In this document: one piece after another, positions 34,161-46,580 of the stretch | Numbering within the stretch: position 1 is the stretch's first letter | How the letters are laid out: every line of letters begins with the position of its first letter | NCBI GenBank assembly: GCA_008508345.1 | Contig: QNGE01001335.1 | Span: 45,061 to 109,060 of the forward strand | Reading direction: 5' to 3' | From: Paragonimus westermani | Taxonomy: Eukaryota; Platyhelminthes; Trematoda; Plagiorchiida; Troglotrematidae | Length of the DNA: 64,000 bases | The notes under the pieces: model-generated | The model's input: only the letters and a program-made list of their open reading frames with translations | The model's database searches: none | What the model was told of the DNA's origin: nothing | Position numbers and translations under genes: made by a program

Positions 34161-37100
34161 CTAGGTGTGACTGTTGTGCAGCATAGGTCCTACAGGGTGA
34201 TTGATACTTCCGTAAATTCAACTTAAACACAATGCATTAACCGAGTTCGTCCTGTCATGCCCAAGGTCTTGGCGATCTTTGTGGCCTACCGATTAAGTTC
34301 ACGCCATAAATTATCCCAAAGTCCCAATGAGCCGAGTATTCTACGGACTCACTATCACAGCTAACGTCCTGTTGAAATCCAAATCGATTGATGTAGATTT
34401 TCTAAGCACAGTTTTCACCCAACTTTTCTGGACTGATATCACGCAGTTTTTTTTTCGAATCTGTTCGTGCAAAACAGAATATCAGACTTCCTTTGCTTAT
34501 TATCCAGCAAAGGTACACAACAATGATAGAAATAACTATTGCGGACTCACTTAAGAACTGCACGGTCCAATGGGCTCATGCTTACCATTTGACTAATGAA
34601 TAATATGTAACTCCAGCTGTGCATGGTTAATATCAGCAGTCACAGAACTGTGGTGAACCTGCAAGAATTCAGACATCATCTTCAAGTCACCGATAATCAG
34701 AAGCAACGAAAGCTGTTAAGAATCAAGTAGGTATTAACCATTTAGTGAATGCAGTCGAGATCAATACCGTGGATGCTGGTGGGTGAACGGCTGTTTAGAC
34801 TGAGATATGTCTCATCATTACCACACATGCCGGAATTCAATTCAACGACTTGTGAGACGGCGAAAAATGATAATTAAGACAAACTCCCACTAGACAACTG
34901 GGTCGCAACCATTGGCGTTCTGCGAAGGCATATGACTCTTCAGGTTGGAATACCTTCTCTTCTAGGGCCTTGAGGAATGCTTGTTAATGTGCAGATCAAC
35001 TGCAACGTCACCTGCGAGAAGATTTCATGAGATATCTAAGTACGGCAACGATAAAACCTTTCGTAGATTGACGGTGTGAAAACGGAAGTATCAAAAAAAC
35101 GTCGACATCACATCGGTCGTTCAGTAGTAATCAGTTCTAGGTGAACACTACCATGGCTATCAGACAACACACTTTATCCAATAAACCTTCGACTCGAGTC
35201 TAAGGTTCACAAGTCATCTCACGTTGGTGTGTACCACAAATGTTTAAAATAAGTATTTAGATTTACGATTCTACAGTTTTTTGAACGTGTTCCACGACCT
35301 TATTCTATTCAGACGCAAATGCACAGGATGTTATCCATAAAATACCAACAAATTTTTCAAATTATTACCAATGCTATGGCTATGATATACGCTCTCGTTT
35401 CTGTTTGCATGAATGATCGGCTTCGGAGTAAGTACCTCTCTTACGCTTTATGTGTATTTACACATGTAATCGTTTGCATGTAGGAAAACGCTTTTTCATA
35501 AATTGTGTGTAATCACTACATCCTTGTTACCATTTCACTACAGACGGTTAATTGATCGGTAAAATAGGGTCAGTGGACACTCATTTATTGATATTATACC
35601 GTAGACTTTTTTTAGTAAAAAACGGTGAACAACCATTCGCAGAGGCAAGTGCTGACTGGCAGATAAAGAGGACTGACGATCAACAGGAAATACTGATTGC
35701 AATATTAGCGGCCGCGCTTGTTTGAATGAAGTTAGCCGACGATAGAATGCTGGCGGAAAAATGACAGTCACAATGAACAAGCGGGAAAGTTGGGTAGCAG
35801 GACGAAATTTATTCATTAAAGGTCTCCTTGTGACCGGGTGGTAGAAGCAGGTGCGCATGCGTAAAAGTACAGTGAATCGAGACTGTGCGCTTTATCATAT
35901 TGGGTCTGAACTAGCTAACAAATATAAGCTGCCTTCGGTCCTTCAGAATCCGTTTGCCTATGTACGCAACTGCATACCTATGGTGTGTGCGTACAATGCG
36001 CTAGGAAATCAACCTTTCCTCTTCTGTTCAATACTGTAAGTGATTTAGACACTACCAGTGTGCACCAGTTTGCTTAAAGCTTGATACACTGAAGTCTGAT
36101 CTGTGCAGCACTCCTCGGGAAATTAAACGATGGTTTGATAAGTGACTTATGGGAATATTTTAAAAAGTGCTACATATCAAAGACACCACTTATGAAAATT
36201 GTGAGAAAGTATGCCGTATGTCGGCACAACCTGCGCGTAATGCACTATTAATGTATTTGTCCCTTGGCAAACCATGTGTGACAATTTTCGATCGCCTGGT
36301 GCGGGTGATTTCAGTTGTCTTACACGTAAGCTATCCAGCACATATTTCTCTTAAGGTTGTTGTTTCATGGAATCCAACTTCTTTACAACTGCAGTGAAAT
36401 GCAGTAACCTTCGACCGTTTCCTCAGTGAACGTGTGCAAATCGTGCACTTATCTTAGGTGCACTTGAAGGATTGATACGTCGAACCATTAGCTACTGTGA
36501 CACGATAAAGTCTTCTCAGAAAGATTGTTTTGTCAAGTAAGGACCCGTTACTTATCGGCGTTTGTCTAGGGTGAATTTACGCCAACAGGAGAAATAACAC
36601 TGACCGGTTGTTAAGAGTCACACACGACTTTCTAACCGTGGAAAGTGAGCAGGTTTACAAGGGCAATTCGGGAAGATGCCCATAACCGATATCCATAGGT
36701 GTTATGTCACGGTCACTGGCTGTGTGCTGCACTTCTGTTTAACCTGTGCTAAATCTTCCTCAATATTTTCGACAACCCCATCCAATAACACCGGTCCCTG
36801 TTAAACAACTAACCTTGGGCTTCCCCGTTTGATAAGGACCATACCCTTCTTTCCAAAGCCAATCTCTTGTACTTCCGAACGGGTTGGGAGGAGTTAACCG
36901 AGTAATCACTGTCTCGTGTATGCGGAACCGATTCAGGATTGGCTCTGGATCTGCATGTCTTCGTGAGAAAGACTGCAACCAGCCGTCGCCTAATGCTTTG
37001 TCCTCAAAATGACCAGCATTTAGATTTTGTTTGTATTCACTTAGCTTAACGAAAGGCGTAACTCCCATCAAACTAGAACTCCCATTGCAATGTGAAAATC

Positions 37101-40100
37101 AACTGCAAACAGCCTTTGCCTTCCTTCTGTGTGCGCTATTTCGTGGATACATTTTGGGCAGTGTCACAAGCACTTCTCTCGGGAAAACTTTACGCTTGAG
37201 CAAAAAAAACGTCTTCTGGAGTCTGTTATTGCCACTAGTTGAGCATTGCCCTGCCTATGATTTACGTTCGTATTAATGTTTTACAAACTTGAATAAGGTT
37301 CTCATCTGCAGAGCGATGAGAGGATAGTGAAAGGGAAGTGGGTAAGAGTGTCAATTCAGTTAGTTGAATCAGTCGGATGTTGACAAGCTGATATGATTAC
37401 ACGAATTTCAGTGAACACACCAACGCTTGAACCTATAAATAATGTTACATCGCATTGTCTGAGCGTGCTTACTCGGTGTTATCGTCACTGTTTCCTGGAT
37501 TTTAATGTTCGGGCTGTATGCGTCACCTGAGGATGGCGAAGACATTGGTGGGCATTAGGTGGCTAAGGAGTGGTTATGTCGAACGAAAGAGACAAAATGA
37601 GGGAGTGAAAAGTCTAGCTACTCCGGTAAACACTAGTTTATAATCTCATGCTGTTCAAATTCTGTTGTACACAAGAATGCATGAAATTTGTCAATCAAAC
37701 CGTTTGACCAATCTCGAAATATACAAAATTTGTGGTACAAAAACAACGAACTTCGTAAACTTGTCACTCAGATAGACAGACAAAATGAAATCGGACAAAA
37801 TATTGGTGGAAGATGGACACTCCGAAAAGCTTGTTACGAAGTGTACAAAACGCTACAAAGGAAGAACCGTTCCCCGACGCGCACCGGACACATTCCATCT
37901 CGCTAAGCTAAACAATTTCATGGCATTTCGGATCAGAATAAACTTGCCAATTGCTTGTTTTTACGTCCTACTTATGACTATCGTAAGAAAACGGGGCCTG
38001 ATATCCCCATATATTCACAGGTCACCGTTGATAGTGAAATCATTCTTAATCAAATTAAAAACAGAGACACTGTCTATGTTTTAGATATGGCTGACTGCAA
38101 AACATTTACCCCCATAAAACACAAGCTGCTGGTTAGCGTTGAAAAATCATGGTCAAATTACCACAGCTCCTTACACTGCATTGAAACGTTCATTCGTCAA
38201 ATTTAAAAACAATTTTGACCACCCTTTGTTCTAAGCTAGTTATTTTACTATATCACAATATTTTTTTTATTTACGGATAGTAAGGGCACCCCCTATTAGG
38301 TTCAACAGATAGTTATGCACTAGGATGGACGACATACTGGCTGGTTGTTAAGTTGCCATCCGATATAGTTTATTATAGTCTTGTGATCTTCGGAAATCGT
38401 GTAACGAACTGACGCACAACAAGTTACTTATGTGCTCTTTCGCTTGGTTTTTGAGGTGGTATTCTCTATAAAGACCGTCTCCATGAACAACCATCTTTCA
38501 GCTGCGGCCGCTTTAGCTAGGTTCCGCAAAGTGTCCACAGTACCAACTTATTCTGCAGTCACCGTTTGTTTGACTCTACAGACATCACTAGTTTAATGTT
38601 CACAACTACCACATAATCACTAGTCATCGCCATACACAACTGCAACTCCGATTATCAAGCCAAGCAAGAAAAGTCTCGGATTGGGGGCCCACATGAGAAT
38701 TATTACAAATGGCACGAGTGATACTTGTAAGACATCGATCACTCAACGATTTCGCCAAACTATCTGATGAGGGCTTTGTCGTCTAGTTGGATTTGTGCAC
38801 GGAATGTTGACTACGTCGCAGCTCGGTCAACTTGTGAATCTGCAACACGTTGGGCTGAAGGTTTCTACGCATTGTTTGAACACAAGAGACGATCCCACAT
38901 AATCAACCAGTATGTGAAACTGGTTTAGTCCTTTGCATTCAAAGAGTCGCCATGATCGGTGTGTAGTAGCGATGGAATAAGAACAACTCACACGATAATA
39001 TTAACTGCTCACAAACAAAAGTGTGGCGCCTAGTAGGACTGGGCTCTCCAGTGATCCTGAAAGATTGGTATACGATGAAGGTGAAGTTATGATTATGGTG
39101 CCACTCAACTGGATCGTCGTTGTCAAAAGTAGAATGTGCCCAGTCCCGGTTCAAGAAGTGATTATCCAAGTGTCCTTTGAAATACAATGTTCCAGACATT
39201 CAGTAACTTAAGCTTATTCTTCAAACGTCCTTGGAGGAACAATGTCAGCCCGGCTCTTCTTCTTGGAAAACCTCCAGATTGGCAGTAGACCCTGCGTGGA
39301 ATCGACTAACTCGTCTACAACTCAAAGTTGTGGGGCACCGAGCAAAGCAGCCCATCTAAATCGGATGAAGATGCTGTATACATCCAGAACATTTTAAAGC
39401 AGAACCTCATTTTGAAAGAGCATGTGAAAGAGCAAAGCTTCGCAAGTGCTAATTCGTCTTGCTGTGTAGAACATAAGGAGTCAGTGTCGGAGGCACTCGA
39501 AAAATGCCTTTTAAAAATGTAAACCCCTCAGTTTTGTGTGTGACTTACGAGGCAAGTCCTAGAAAAAGCACAAAAGATAGCCGTCTTTGACTCCTGATTA
39601 AGTATATAGGATATCAACGCGGTTTCCGCAAACAATAAGCTAGTGATTTTCCCCCAAGCAGTACTCAATCCGTGCATGTCTATATCACGGTCAAATGGAG
39701 CCTGTATTGTTGGCCATAGCTACGACATTCATTTTTTACACTCGTTATTCAGATGCCAAACGAGCTGTTAAGTTGATGTACAGAAAACCTGTATAATCAT
39801 AATTTACAGTTATGTTGGATCCGATAGCATCCACACGCGAACCAAGTAGGTGAACATACAAAATAAAACTCCTTCACATAAAGGGTCAACGAGAAATTGG
39901 ACGACGCAACCCAGTGGTTGCTGAAGGCCTCTGACGGAGTTTTGTTGGATGTCCTGCAACTGGTAGCCGAAACAGTCCAGATGGTGGTGGAGTTATTTTG
40001 CTGAAGTCTTCATGCTCAGGGCTGTGAGAGTTTATATAATCGTTGATAAGCTTCCATTCTTTTTTACAGTTGTGTGTTGACGATAGCGTCGTGAAATTGG

Positions 40101-40631
40101 TTACTATGAGTGTGTGGAAGAGACAAAAACAGAAATCAAAGAGAACACACATTGGTCAGGGAAACTGTGCCATAATGTAAAGTTGCTTCCAAAGGTAATC
40201 GGCTTTCAGTGTGACTTCCAAGAGGACCTTCGCATACGGTAAGGAACACAGCGTACCCGAGGAAATGGTGTTGTCAATAATAGTCAAGAGCCCAATTGAA
40301 GATTGTGACCAAAAGCTACGTTACTACAGTCTTCTGTAGATGTCATTACTTAATACTCTAGCCTTGTCCATCGTTGATTCTCACAGCCTTCACCTCACTG
40401 AAGCAAACATTCTTTTAAGTCCCGAAGGCTGGCCGTTCCCTGGTGGTTTTACTACAATAAATTCAATTGTGCTGTCAGTTATATTTATCAGCTCGTCTCC
40501 TGGGCTAGTGGCCGGACAGCATGAGGGAATTGCTTTCGTCTGGTCAATGGGTTTGATTTGGATAATGCGATTACGAGTGTAGTTTGTACAAGTATGTCTC
40601 GTTGCGTGATGTAACCGATGGCGTGTTGATG

Positions 40632-40634
<3 letters not shown>
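34161..40634. other. Long unannotated stretch
   Basis: No transposon motifs or known folds found. A minus-strand open frame at 37071-36760 (GDGWLQSFSRRHADPEPI, then STRDWLWKEGYGPYQTGKP) ends just before a possible donor CCCAAG|GTTAGT. It has a protein-like composition but no recognised family and no partner exon. Confidence 0.35.

Positions 40635-40672
<38 letters not shown>
40635..40672 (+). repeat. (TG)19 microsatellite
   Basis: Nineteen uninterrupted TG units, the longest simple repeat in the window; likely length-polymorphic. Confidence 0.97.
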
Positions 40673-40674
<2 letters not shown>

Positions 40675-42365
40675 TAAACGTGATCAAATGTTCTGGTTTC
40701 TGTTCAAATCCTGTTAACAGATTCAAGTATCATTATTGATGTTATTGGCTCTGAAACAGTTGAACTGCAATGCGTTTGATAAACAACTCATGCTCTAGGC
40801 CGTGTGCACAAAAGCATGATAGTCGATGACTTAAACGCTCGAGCTAATGTAGACACAGAAATTAACGCACGCATTCAAAATGAATGTTCATTATGACGAA
40901 AGGGAGCTGATCCCTTAATTCATTGTAGGTAAAAGCTTAATCCGCAAAGTGAACGCAAGCTCGTGTTACGTAGAAACGAGCGTATAGGGAATTTAACTCC
41001 CCTAATCGGACTTGGAGAAATTGCCCAAGAAACGGACAGTGATAACATCGGCTCCAGAAGGTGTTGCATCCATACAGGAAGGAACGCATCCTGGACAGTA
41101 TGTGCTTTGGAAATTGCATCTTCGGTTTAAGAAAATACCACTTATAGACATAATTCTGCAAACCCACGTACTACTATGGCTAATGGATTTAATGCTCAAT
41201 TTGAAGTCACGGACGAATGGTAACCAAGTTGGTATTAAACACCGGAACGAACGTACGTCTACCCTGATTGCCTAGGTCTCATTTCTAGTGCTGACGTTAC
41301 TGAGTTGCTGCTGCCAACCCACACCTCTGAGGATAAAACCTGTTGTTAAAGAGATCTAACGGGCAACACGTCACCGTCATGACCTGGTCAACTAAAGTGA
41401 GATCTGACGACTGATCTCCGTTGACGGACAGGTAGCTAAAAATCCCAGGAATTTCAAGTATGTGTAATCCTTATTCGTTCAATATATAGCTGAAACAAAA
41501 CATTAATAGATGGCATGGTTTGGGTCTAAATCAATCACTTTTTCAAAGCTACGACAGTTCATATTAACACAGGTTTTACGATTACCAGCGACTGCTCGAA
41601 TCACATATATGATATGCGTACCTCCGACTATAGCACCCATTAGGCGACCTATGAACATAGACAGAAGCTGCACCTTTATGCATCTTTATCGCTGATGGAT
41701 ACTGCAACATCTTATTGGGAAATCGGGTCCGGAAAATAGGGTGAGTTTAGTCCATCGTCGGCTGTTGGACGTTTTAGGCATTTACTCATTCGTGCTCAAC
41801 CAGAAAGCGTTTTAAATTGCTATAGACACTGCAGAATAATAGTATTCTTGTCCACCACTACAGCCCATTTTTACTATTCAGTTAGAGTTGAATGTAAGTG
41901 AAATGAACACGTGCAAGCAGTGTACAAATTATGTGACTCTATCTGTGTCGGCGACTATTTTATCAGTTATGAGAACTTCACGACCCCATAGGTACCGACG
42001 GATGACTGACTGGTCAGGCCATTGATAGATAGTTTGAAAGAAAATGACCTGGATGTGATTCTAACGGCCGGAAATGCATCTGATAAATAATTATCCCCGG
42101 TTGCTCACGCGTCTATGTAACAGACTTCAAAAACTCCACCTATCTGTTCAGTAACGCACATCGAATAAGACCAGACGTAACAGTCACATAGGAGTTACAG
42201 AAATATTTCCTTATCTGAAGCAAACAACTGTTTTTCATCTCCTGTTACTTCCTGTACGAAAAAGTCAGTAGAAAACTCTCGAGAGTACATCGTTTCCACA
42301 ACGTGAACGATAATTGTCACAAAGCAAACCTTTGTAGTGAGAACATTGTTCGTCCACATGACCGT
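40673..42365. other. Unannotated stretch
   Basis: No supported gene or repeat before R1 begins. Confidence 0.35.
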
Positions 42366-42552
42366 ATCAGTATTAGTAAGCGAACAGATTACCAGAGAAA
42401 GCCAAATGTCTGCGGTTCATAATCATTATCATTACCATGGTAACAGGAACCATACAAACAGTTGTTTGTGAGCATATAACACGGGGTTGAACCTTCGAAT
42501 GGCAATAGCTTCAGCATAGCATAGTGTTCGCCTGTGTGTCGTTTAGTGCCCA
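42366..42552 (+). repeat. Repeat R1, uninterrupted copy
   Basis: From ATCAGTATTAGTAAGCGAAC through ATTACCATGGTAAC and CATATAACACGGGGTTGAAC to GTTCGCCTGTGTG.CGTTTAGTGC. The same sequence occurs in reverse orientation at 49937-50600, where a 474-bp insert splits it at ATATAACACGGG. This copy therefore serves as the empty site for that insertion. It abuts the LTR element at 42584. Confidence 0.85.
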
Positions 42553-42583
42553 ACGCCGAGGCTAGTTTGAATATGGTGGATTG

Positions 42584-42928
42584 TGTGGCCCTTGTCTCGT
42601 CCGCTCACGCAGCCCACCGCGTGTCGAGCCGACTCGTCTAAGAGACGCTCACTGTCACAACCTGCACATGCGCGTCCACTCATTCAACGGGTTGGAGGAC
42701 TCCCTTCCACACTGAACATACGCACGCGCGCAGTCGCCATTTTCACATTCAGACAATTGGAACGCTCCAACTGGATGTGATTCAGTGCGGTCGGTACAGG
42801 GGAATGCATGCCGCGATCGGACCCGGATCGGAATAGAAGACAACACAGCGGAAGAGGACAGGACACGGTCCAGACGAGCGCCATGTGCTAAGCTTGTACG
42901 CCAATCCCAACAATAAAGACCCAAACCA
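42584..42928 (+). repeat. 5' LTR of the CsRn1-like element
   Basis: Starts TGTGGCCCTTGTCTCG and ends AATAAAGACCCAAACCA. It aligns with 45910-46201 through GTGTCGAGCCG, TTGGAACGCTCCAACTGG and CTAAGCTTGTAC. It is longer than the 3' copy, which lacks a stretch after the GGTACAGGGG block. Confidence 0.85.
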
Positions 42929-43147
42929 TTGACCTAACCTTTTCATTGATTATCATTGAGATATCGTTACGTTAGTGGATACTCAAGCCATCATAGTTGA
43001 TTTCCACTACAAACTGGTACCACGGCCCGTTTTGAGATCAGTTGTCCGTCTCACATTTGCACCGCAAATTCATTTGGGGAGCTAGTAGCTCAACATTTCT
43101 GCAGTGCTCATTGTTTGTTATTATCCATTATCTGTCAATCACTGAAC

Positions 43148-43659
43148 ATGGATCAGAATGTCACTGATGATAGTAACGTTGAGGACCTATTAGTTTCCGC
43201 ACTGTCAATCAAACTTCCCATTTTCTGGTAACCAAACCCAGCTGTGTGGTTTCTGTAGATTGAATCTATTTTTCGCAAACATCGTACAACCAAACAGACC
43301 ACTGTGTTTGATTATCTGGTTGTTGAACTCCAACTAGAAAATATGCACGAAGTTCGAGACATTATTGTCGATCCCGACACAGTTATCCCATATACTGTTC
43401 TGAAATGACGGATTTTAAATCGAGTATCTATGTCTGAACATAAACGATTATAGCAGTTGCCCAACGATGTATGGCTCGGTGATCGTCGACCCCACCAACT
43501 GCTGTGTGCTATGCGAACTTTGCTGGGTGACAAACCCACATACGAATGTTTGGTGAAGCAGTTGTTTGTTCAAAGCCGACCAAGTCCTGTGCAATTAGTA
43601 CTTTCGTTTGTTCCCGACCCCCGTTTGGACAGCCACATCACAGGATCAAATCTCATCTG
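43148..43659 (+). pseudogene. gag of the CsRn1-like element
   Basis: Reads MDQNVTDDSNVEDLL, then LPIFW*PNPAVWF, TVFDYLVVELQLENMHEVRD, SMSEHKRL and LGDRRPHQLLCAMRTLLGD. Stops interrupt the Trp-rich start and the middle, but the frame is the same on both sides. The zinc-knuckle end is missing. Confidence 0.78.
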
Positions 43660-43669
43660 ATCATGGTCC

Positions 43670-44062
43670 AACACTCAAAGCTGCCAGAAGTTCTTCCATT
43701 CAGAATTACGGTCAACGTTCCGTAGCAATGTCTCTCGAATTGAGACGCACCTGATGTATGATTTGCAATTTTTGGAGCAAATTTTCCTAACATTTTCGGT
43801 CTCTTAGTAGACGTGAAGCAACGCCGATTGTTCGATCCAACCACCAACCCGACTGCCACGGGTCAATCGGCAAACGGTGGTTCTCTTCATCTGTCAGTTT
43901 CACTCGTTGAACCTCATCCAGAGTATGCCTTACTGCTTGCCTGGAGTACTTAATCCTAATTTTCAGCAATCATCCGTTAAACACAGTACTGTCCACCATA
44001 TCTCAATTCGTGGTGCACCAGTAGTGGCCAGGCCCAGACGTTTGGCTCCTGATAAACTCTGA
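43670..44062 (+). pseudogene. Protease end and protease-RT linker of the CsRn1-like element
   Basis: KAARSSSIQNYGQRSVAMSL is the second half of the protease. LLVDVKQRRLFDPTTN follows, then, in another frame, SVKHSTVHHISIRGAPVVAR and PRRLAPDKL, the linker that leads into RT. The DTG half of the protease is missing upstream. RT should start here but the sequence jumps to RNase H within about 30 bp. Confidence 0.7.
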
Positions 44063-44096
44063 GACAGTAACCATTTCTTTCAACCCATTAAAACAG

Positions 44097-44485
44097 ATGC
44101 TTGCGCAAGCAACAGCCATTCACCATTTGAACGCCTTCGCTTCTATCGATATCATTACTGATGCGTCAAATTTGGCTGTTGGAGATGTACTACGACAATC
44201 GTTTGATAACAAGTGGCAACTTGTCTCGTTTTTCTCCAAATCTTTACAACTAGCACGAATTCGCAACATTATGTTCAGCCGTTAACTATTGGCATTCTAT
44301 TTGGCCACCTAATATTTCCATCATTGTGTTGAAGGACGTGGGTTTTGTGTTTCCACCGAACACAAACCATTAACGTACGCCGAACCTGATCGCTACTCAC
44401 TACGAGAGTTACGTGACTTGGATTACATCTCCTAACACACATCGGACCTCCAATGCGTTGATGGAGAACGAAACACGACTGCCGA
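44097..44485 (+). pseudogene. RNase H domain of the CsRn1-like element
   Basis: FASIDIITDASNLAVGDVLR carries the first catalytic Asp (TDAS). WQLVSFFSKSLQLAR, LLAFYLAT*YFHHCVEGRGF and TEHKPLTYAEPDRYSLREL follow, and the tail is RDLDYIS. Two stops break it. Confidence 0.85.
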
Positions 44486-44486
44486 T

Positions 44487-44847
44487 TGTTGTGTTCCTAA
44501 TAGGGTGTAGTCAACAGTAGGCCTTACACGCCTAACACGTGACACAGCAGGAGTATACACCATACGGTCACACTTACAGGAGGCAGCGTCATTTTTAAGC
44601 GCGTGGTCGAATGAGCCGTTGGTCGATGAAGCCACGACCAATCAGAACGCACCTTGAAACTTGGCGCGAGTGTGGGGCACACAGGCGGCCTTGACGCGAA
44701 CGCAACGCTGACGATCCATGGCGAGTCCAACTGGTAAACATCACGTTCGGCAGCTCCGTCGAATTGCACACACGCCTAAACTTCCACCTAGCCATCCTGG
44801 CATAGATAAGCACAGGGGTGTAATGAAACCTCAGCAAATAACACATC
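44487..44847. repeat. Possible insert inside the CsRn1-like element
   Basis: Between the RNase H tail and the integrase start (ILCDFSTASPKPIIPKE) lie about 360 bp where about 150-200 bp are expected. The block begins TGTTGTGTTCC and ends AAATAACACA, which would fit a small LTR-like insert bounded by TG...CA. No target duplication or second copy was found, so it may simply be diverged element sequence. Confidence 0.3.
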
Positions 44848-44849
44848 GG

Positions 44850-45775
44850 GGAGTATAAATCCTTTGTGATTTCTCTACAGCATCACCGAAACCTATCATT
44901 CCAAAAGAAATGCGGAAAACCGTTTTTGATATCATCCACATGTCATATCCAGGAGTCAGAGTATCCTGGATGCTTATTTCGGAACGCTTGGTTTGTTTCG
45001 GCATGAACAACGATATTGGCGATCGGACGCATTGCTGCTTGACTTGTCAACAGTTTAAGGTTTATCATCATACAGTTACCCCACTTGGATTATTTCCACC
45101 TCCTGATACTCGCGTCGAACACGTGGACATTGACTTTGTTGGACCGTTGCTACCATCGGAAAGTTTCCGATATCTCCTTACTTGTATCGACAGATTTACT
45201 CGGTGGCCAGATCCGTGACACCACTAATTAAACCATGGTAACAACATTAGTAGTCGGATGAACTTCACGCTTTGGTCGTGGTTTCCAATTAGAATCTCAG
45301 TTATTTGAACAACTCACACGTCTTCCTGAAATTCAGCGGATTTGTATCACAGCGTACCATCCACAGTCCAACGGAATGGTCAAACGATTTCCCTCTGACT
45401 AGAATCTACCTTTTGGTTCGATCAACTATCACTTGTGTTCCCCAGAACCAGTTTGCGTTTAATTGGTCAGCTATTAAGCTATTCGGACAATGCTACCATT
45501 CCCGATCCCACACACTCCGTAAGTCGTTTGCAGCATTTTGTCTAAGTTAGCTTATCAACCATCACGATTACAAAGCAAACCCACCAATTATCCTAACAAC
45601 CTGGCCGACTGTTGGCACGGATTTGTCCGTTGTGACAGGCTCCACGAATATCTACAACCAGCGTACAAGGGTCTGTATCGTGTTCTGAATCGCTCGGACA
45701 GATTTTACACATTGGACTTCGGTGCAACTCGTAACAACATATCGATCAATCGTCTCCTTTCAGCACGACTCTGGA
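44850..45775 (+). pseudogene. Integrase of the CsRn1-like element
   Basis: The zinc-binding part starts EMRKTVFDIIHMSYPGVR and ends CCLTCQQFKVYHHT. The core has HVDIDFVGPLLPSESFRYLL and IDRFTRW. After a shift comes GRGFQLESQLFEQL, where the second catalytic Asp of TDRG is not seen. TAYHPQSNGMVKRF follows, with Lys where the catalytic Glu belongs. The C-terminal GPY/F block reads FVRCDRLHEYLQPAYKGLYR and ISINRLLSARL. Two of three catalytic acids are lost, so it is inactive. Confidence 0.85.
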
Positions 45776-45909
45776 TGAGTGTACTTCAATTGACTTTCAC
45801 ACACTACCTGAAACAAGTTCGTGTGAGACTAAATCCGACCGATCAGTGCGTTTTCCAGATCGGCTTGTGGTCGTTGTTTCCCCGTAACCTTACAGCTGGT
45901 GGGAGGCTA

Positions 45910-46201
45910 TGTAGCCGTTGTCTCGCTCTCACGCAGCCCACCCGTGTCGAGCCGTCTAGTCTAAGAGACGCTCACTGCACATGCGTGTCCACTCATTCAC
46001 CGGGTTGAGGACTGCCTTCCACACTGAACATACGCACACGCGCAGTCGCCTTTTCCACATTCAGCCAATTGGAACGCTCCAACTGGATGTGATTCGGTGC
46101 GATCGGTACAGGGGGTACGCATAAGGCAATTGGACAAGGTTCAGACGAGTGCCGTCGCGCTAAGCTTGTACACTAATTCAATCAATAGAGACCCAAACCT
46201 T
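45910..46201 (+). repeat. 3' LTR of the CsRn1-like element
   Basis: Starts TGTAGCCGTTGTCTCG directly after the purine tract and ends near GAGACCCAAACC. It is about 50 bp shorter than the 5' copy and differs at many positions, so insertion was not recent. The terminal CA seen in the 5' LTR is not preserved, so the last bases are uncertain. Confidence 0.8.
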
Positions 46202-46580
46202 TTGGTTGTTTCCATCTTTTTACTCACGTTTCAGCGAATAAAACCGTTTTCGATAAATTCTCATCTTAGGCTGATGCACATCAAATCAAGTGACAATGAG
46301 AGGATTAATTGTCTAAAAATGGTACGAGGGTAAGGCGATTGATTAAAACAAACGCGACTTCGTGGGAGGTAGATTTTAGGAGCTTACTGCAGTGAAAAAC
46401 GATCGGTCGATTATGACTTCAGGACCAGATAAGGGGGCGGGAATTCATCTGCTGAATATGGGTGATTACATTTAAAAAATGATGAGTATTTTGTCTGATA
46501 AAACGAAATTTCAGAAAGAGAATTCCGAGATAGATAAGACAGCGGCAACTGAGACGGGACTCTCGAGGATTCTATGACTG

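Larger units (their letters stand above)
42584..46201 (+). mobile_element. CsRn1-like Ty3/gypsy LTR retrotransposon with both LTRs and an internal deletion
   Basis: Two directly repeated LTRs flank about 3 kb of internal sequence in the order gag, protease remnant, linker, RNase H, integrase. A purine-rich tract GGTGGGAGG sits just before the 3' LTR, as expected for a polypurine tract. The gag wording (SMSEHKRL, LGDRRPHQLLCAMRTLLGD) is characteristic of the CsRn1/opus-type clade common in flukes. An intact member would be about 5 kb; here nearly all of RT and the gag-protease junction are deleted. Candidate target duplication GATTG (left) against GGTTG near the right end is imperfect, and the exact right border is uncertain. 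Confidence 0.85.

Noticed and set aside
40635..40672. A CRISPR-like or regulatory array
   Set aside because: It is a plain TG microsatellite; no spaced direct repeats occur anywhere in the window.
44852..44860. TATAAAT as a promoter of an LTR at 44.85 kb
   Set aside because: The bases are part of the conserved integrase leader (ILCDFSTASPKPIIP) of the CsRn1-like element.
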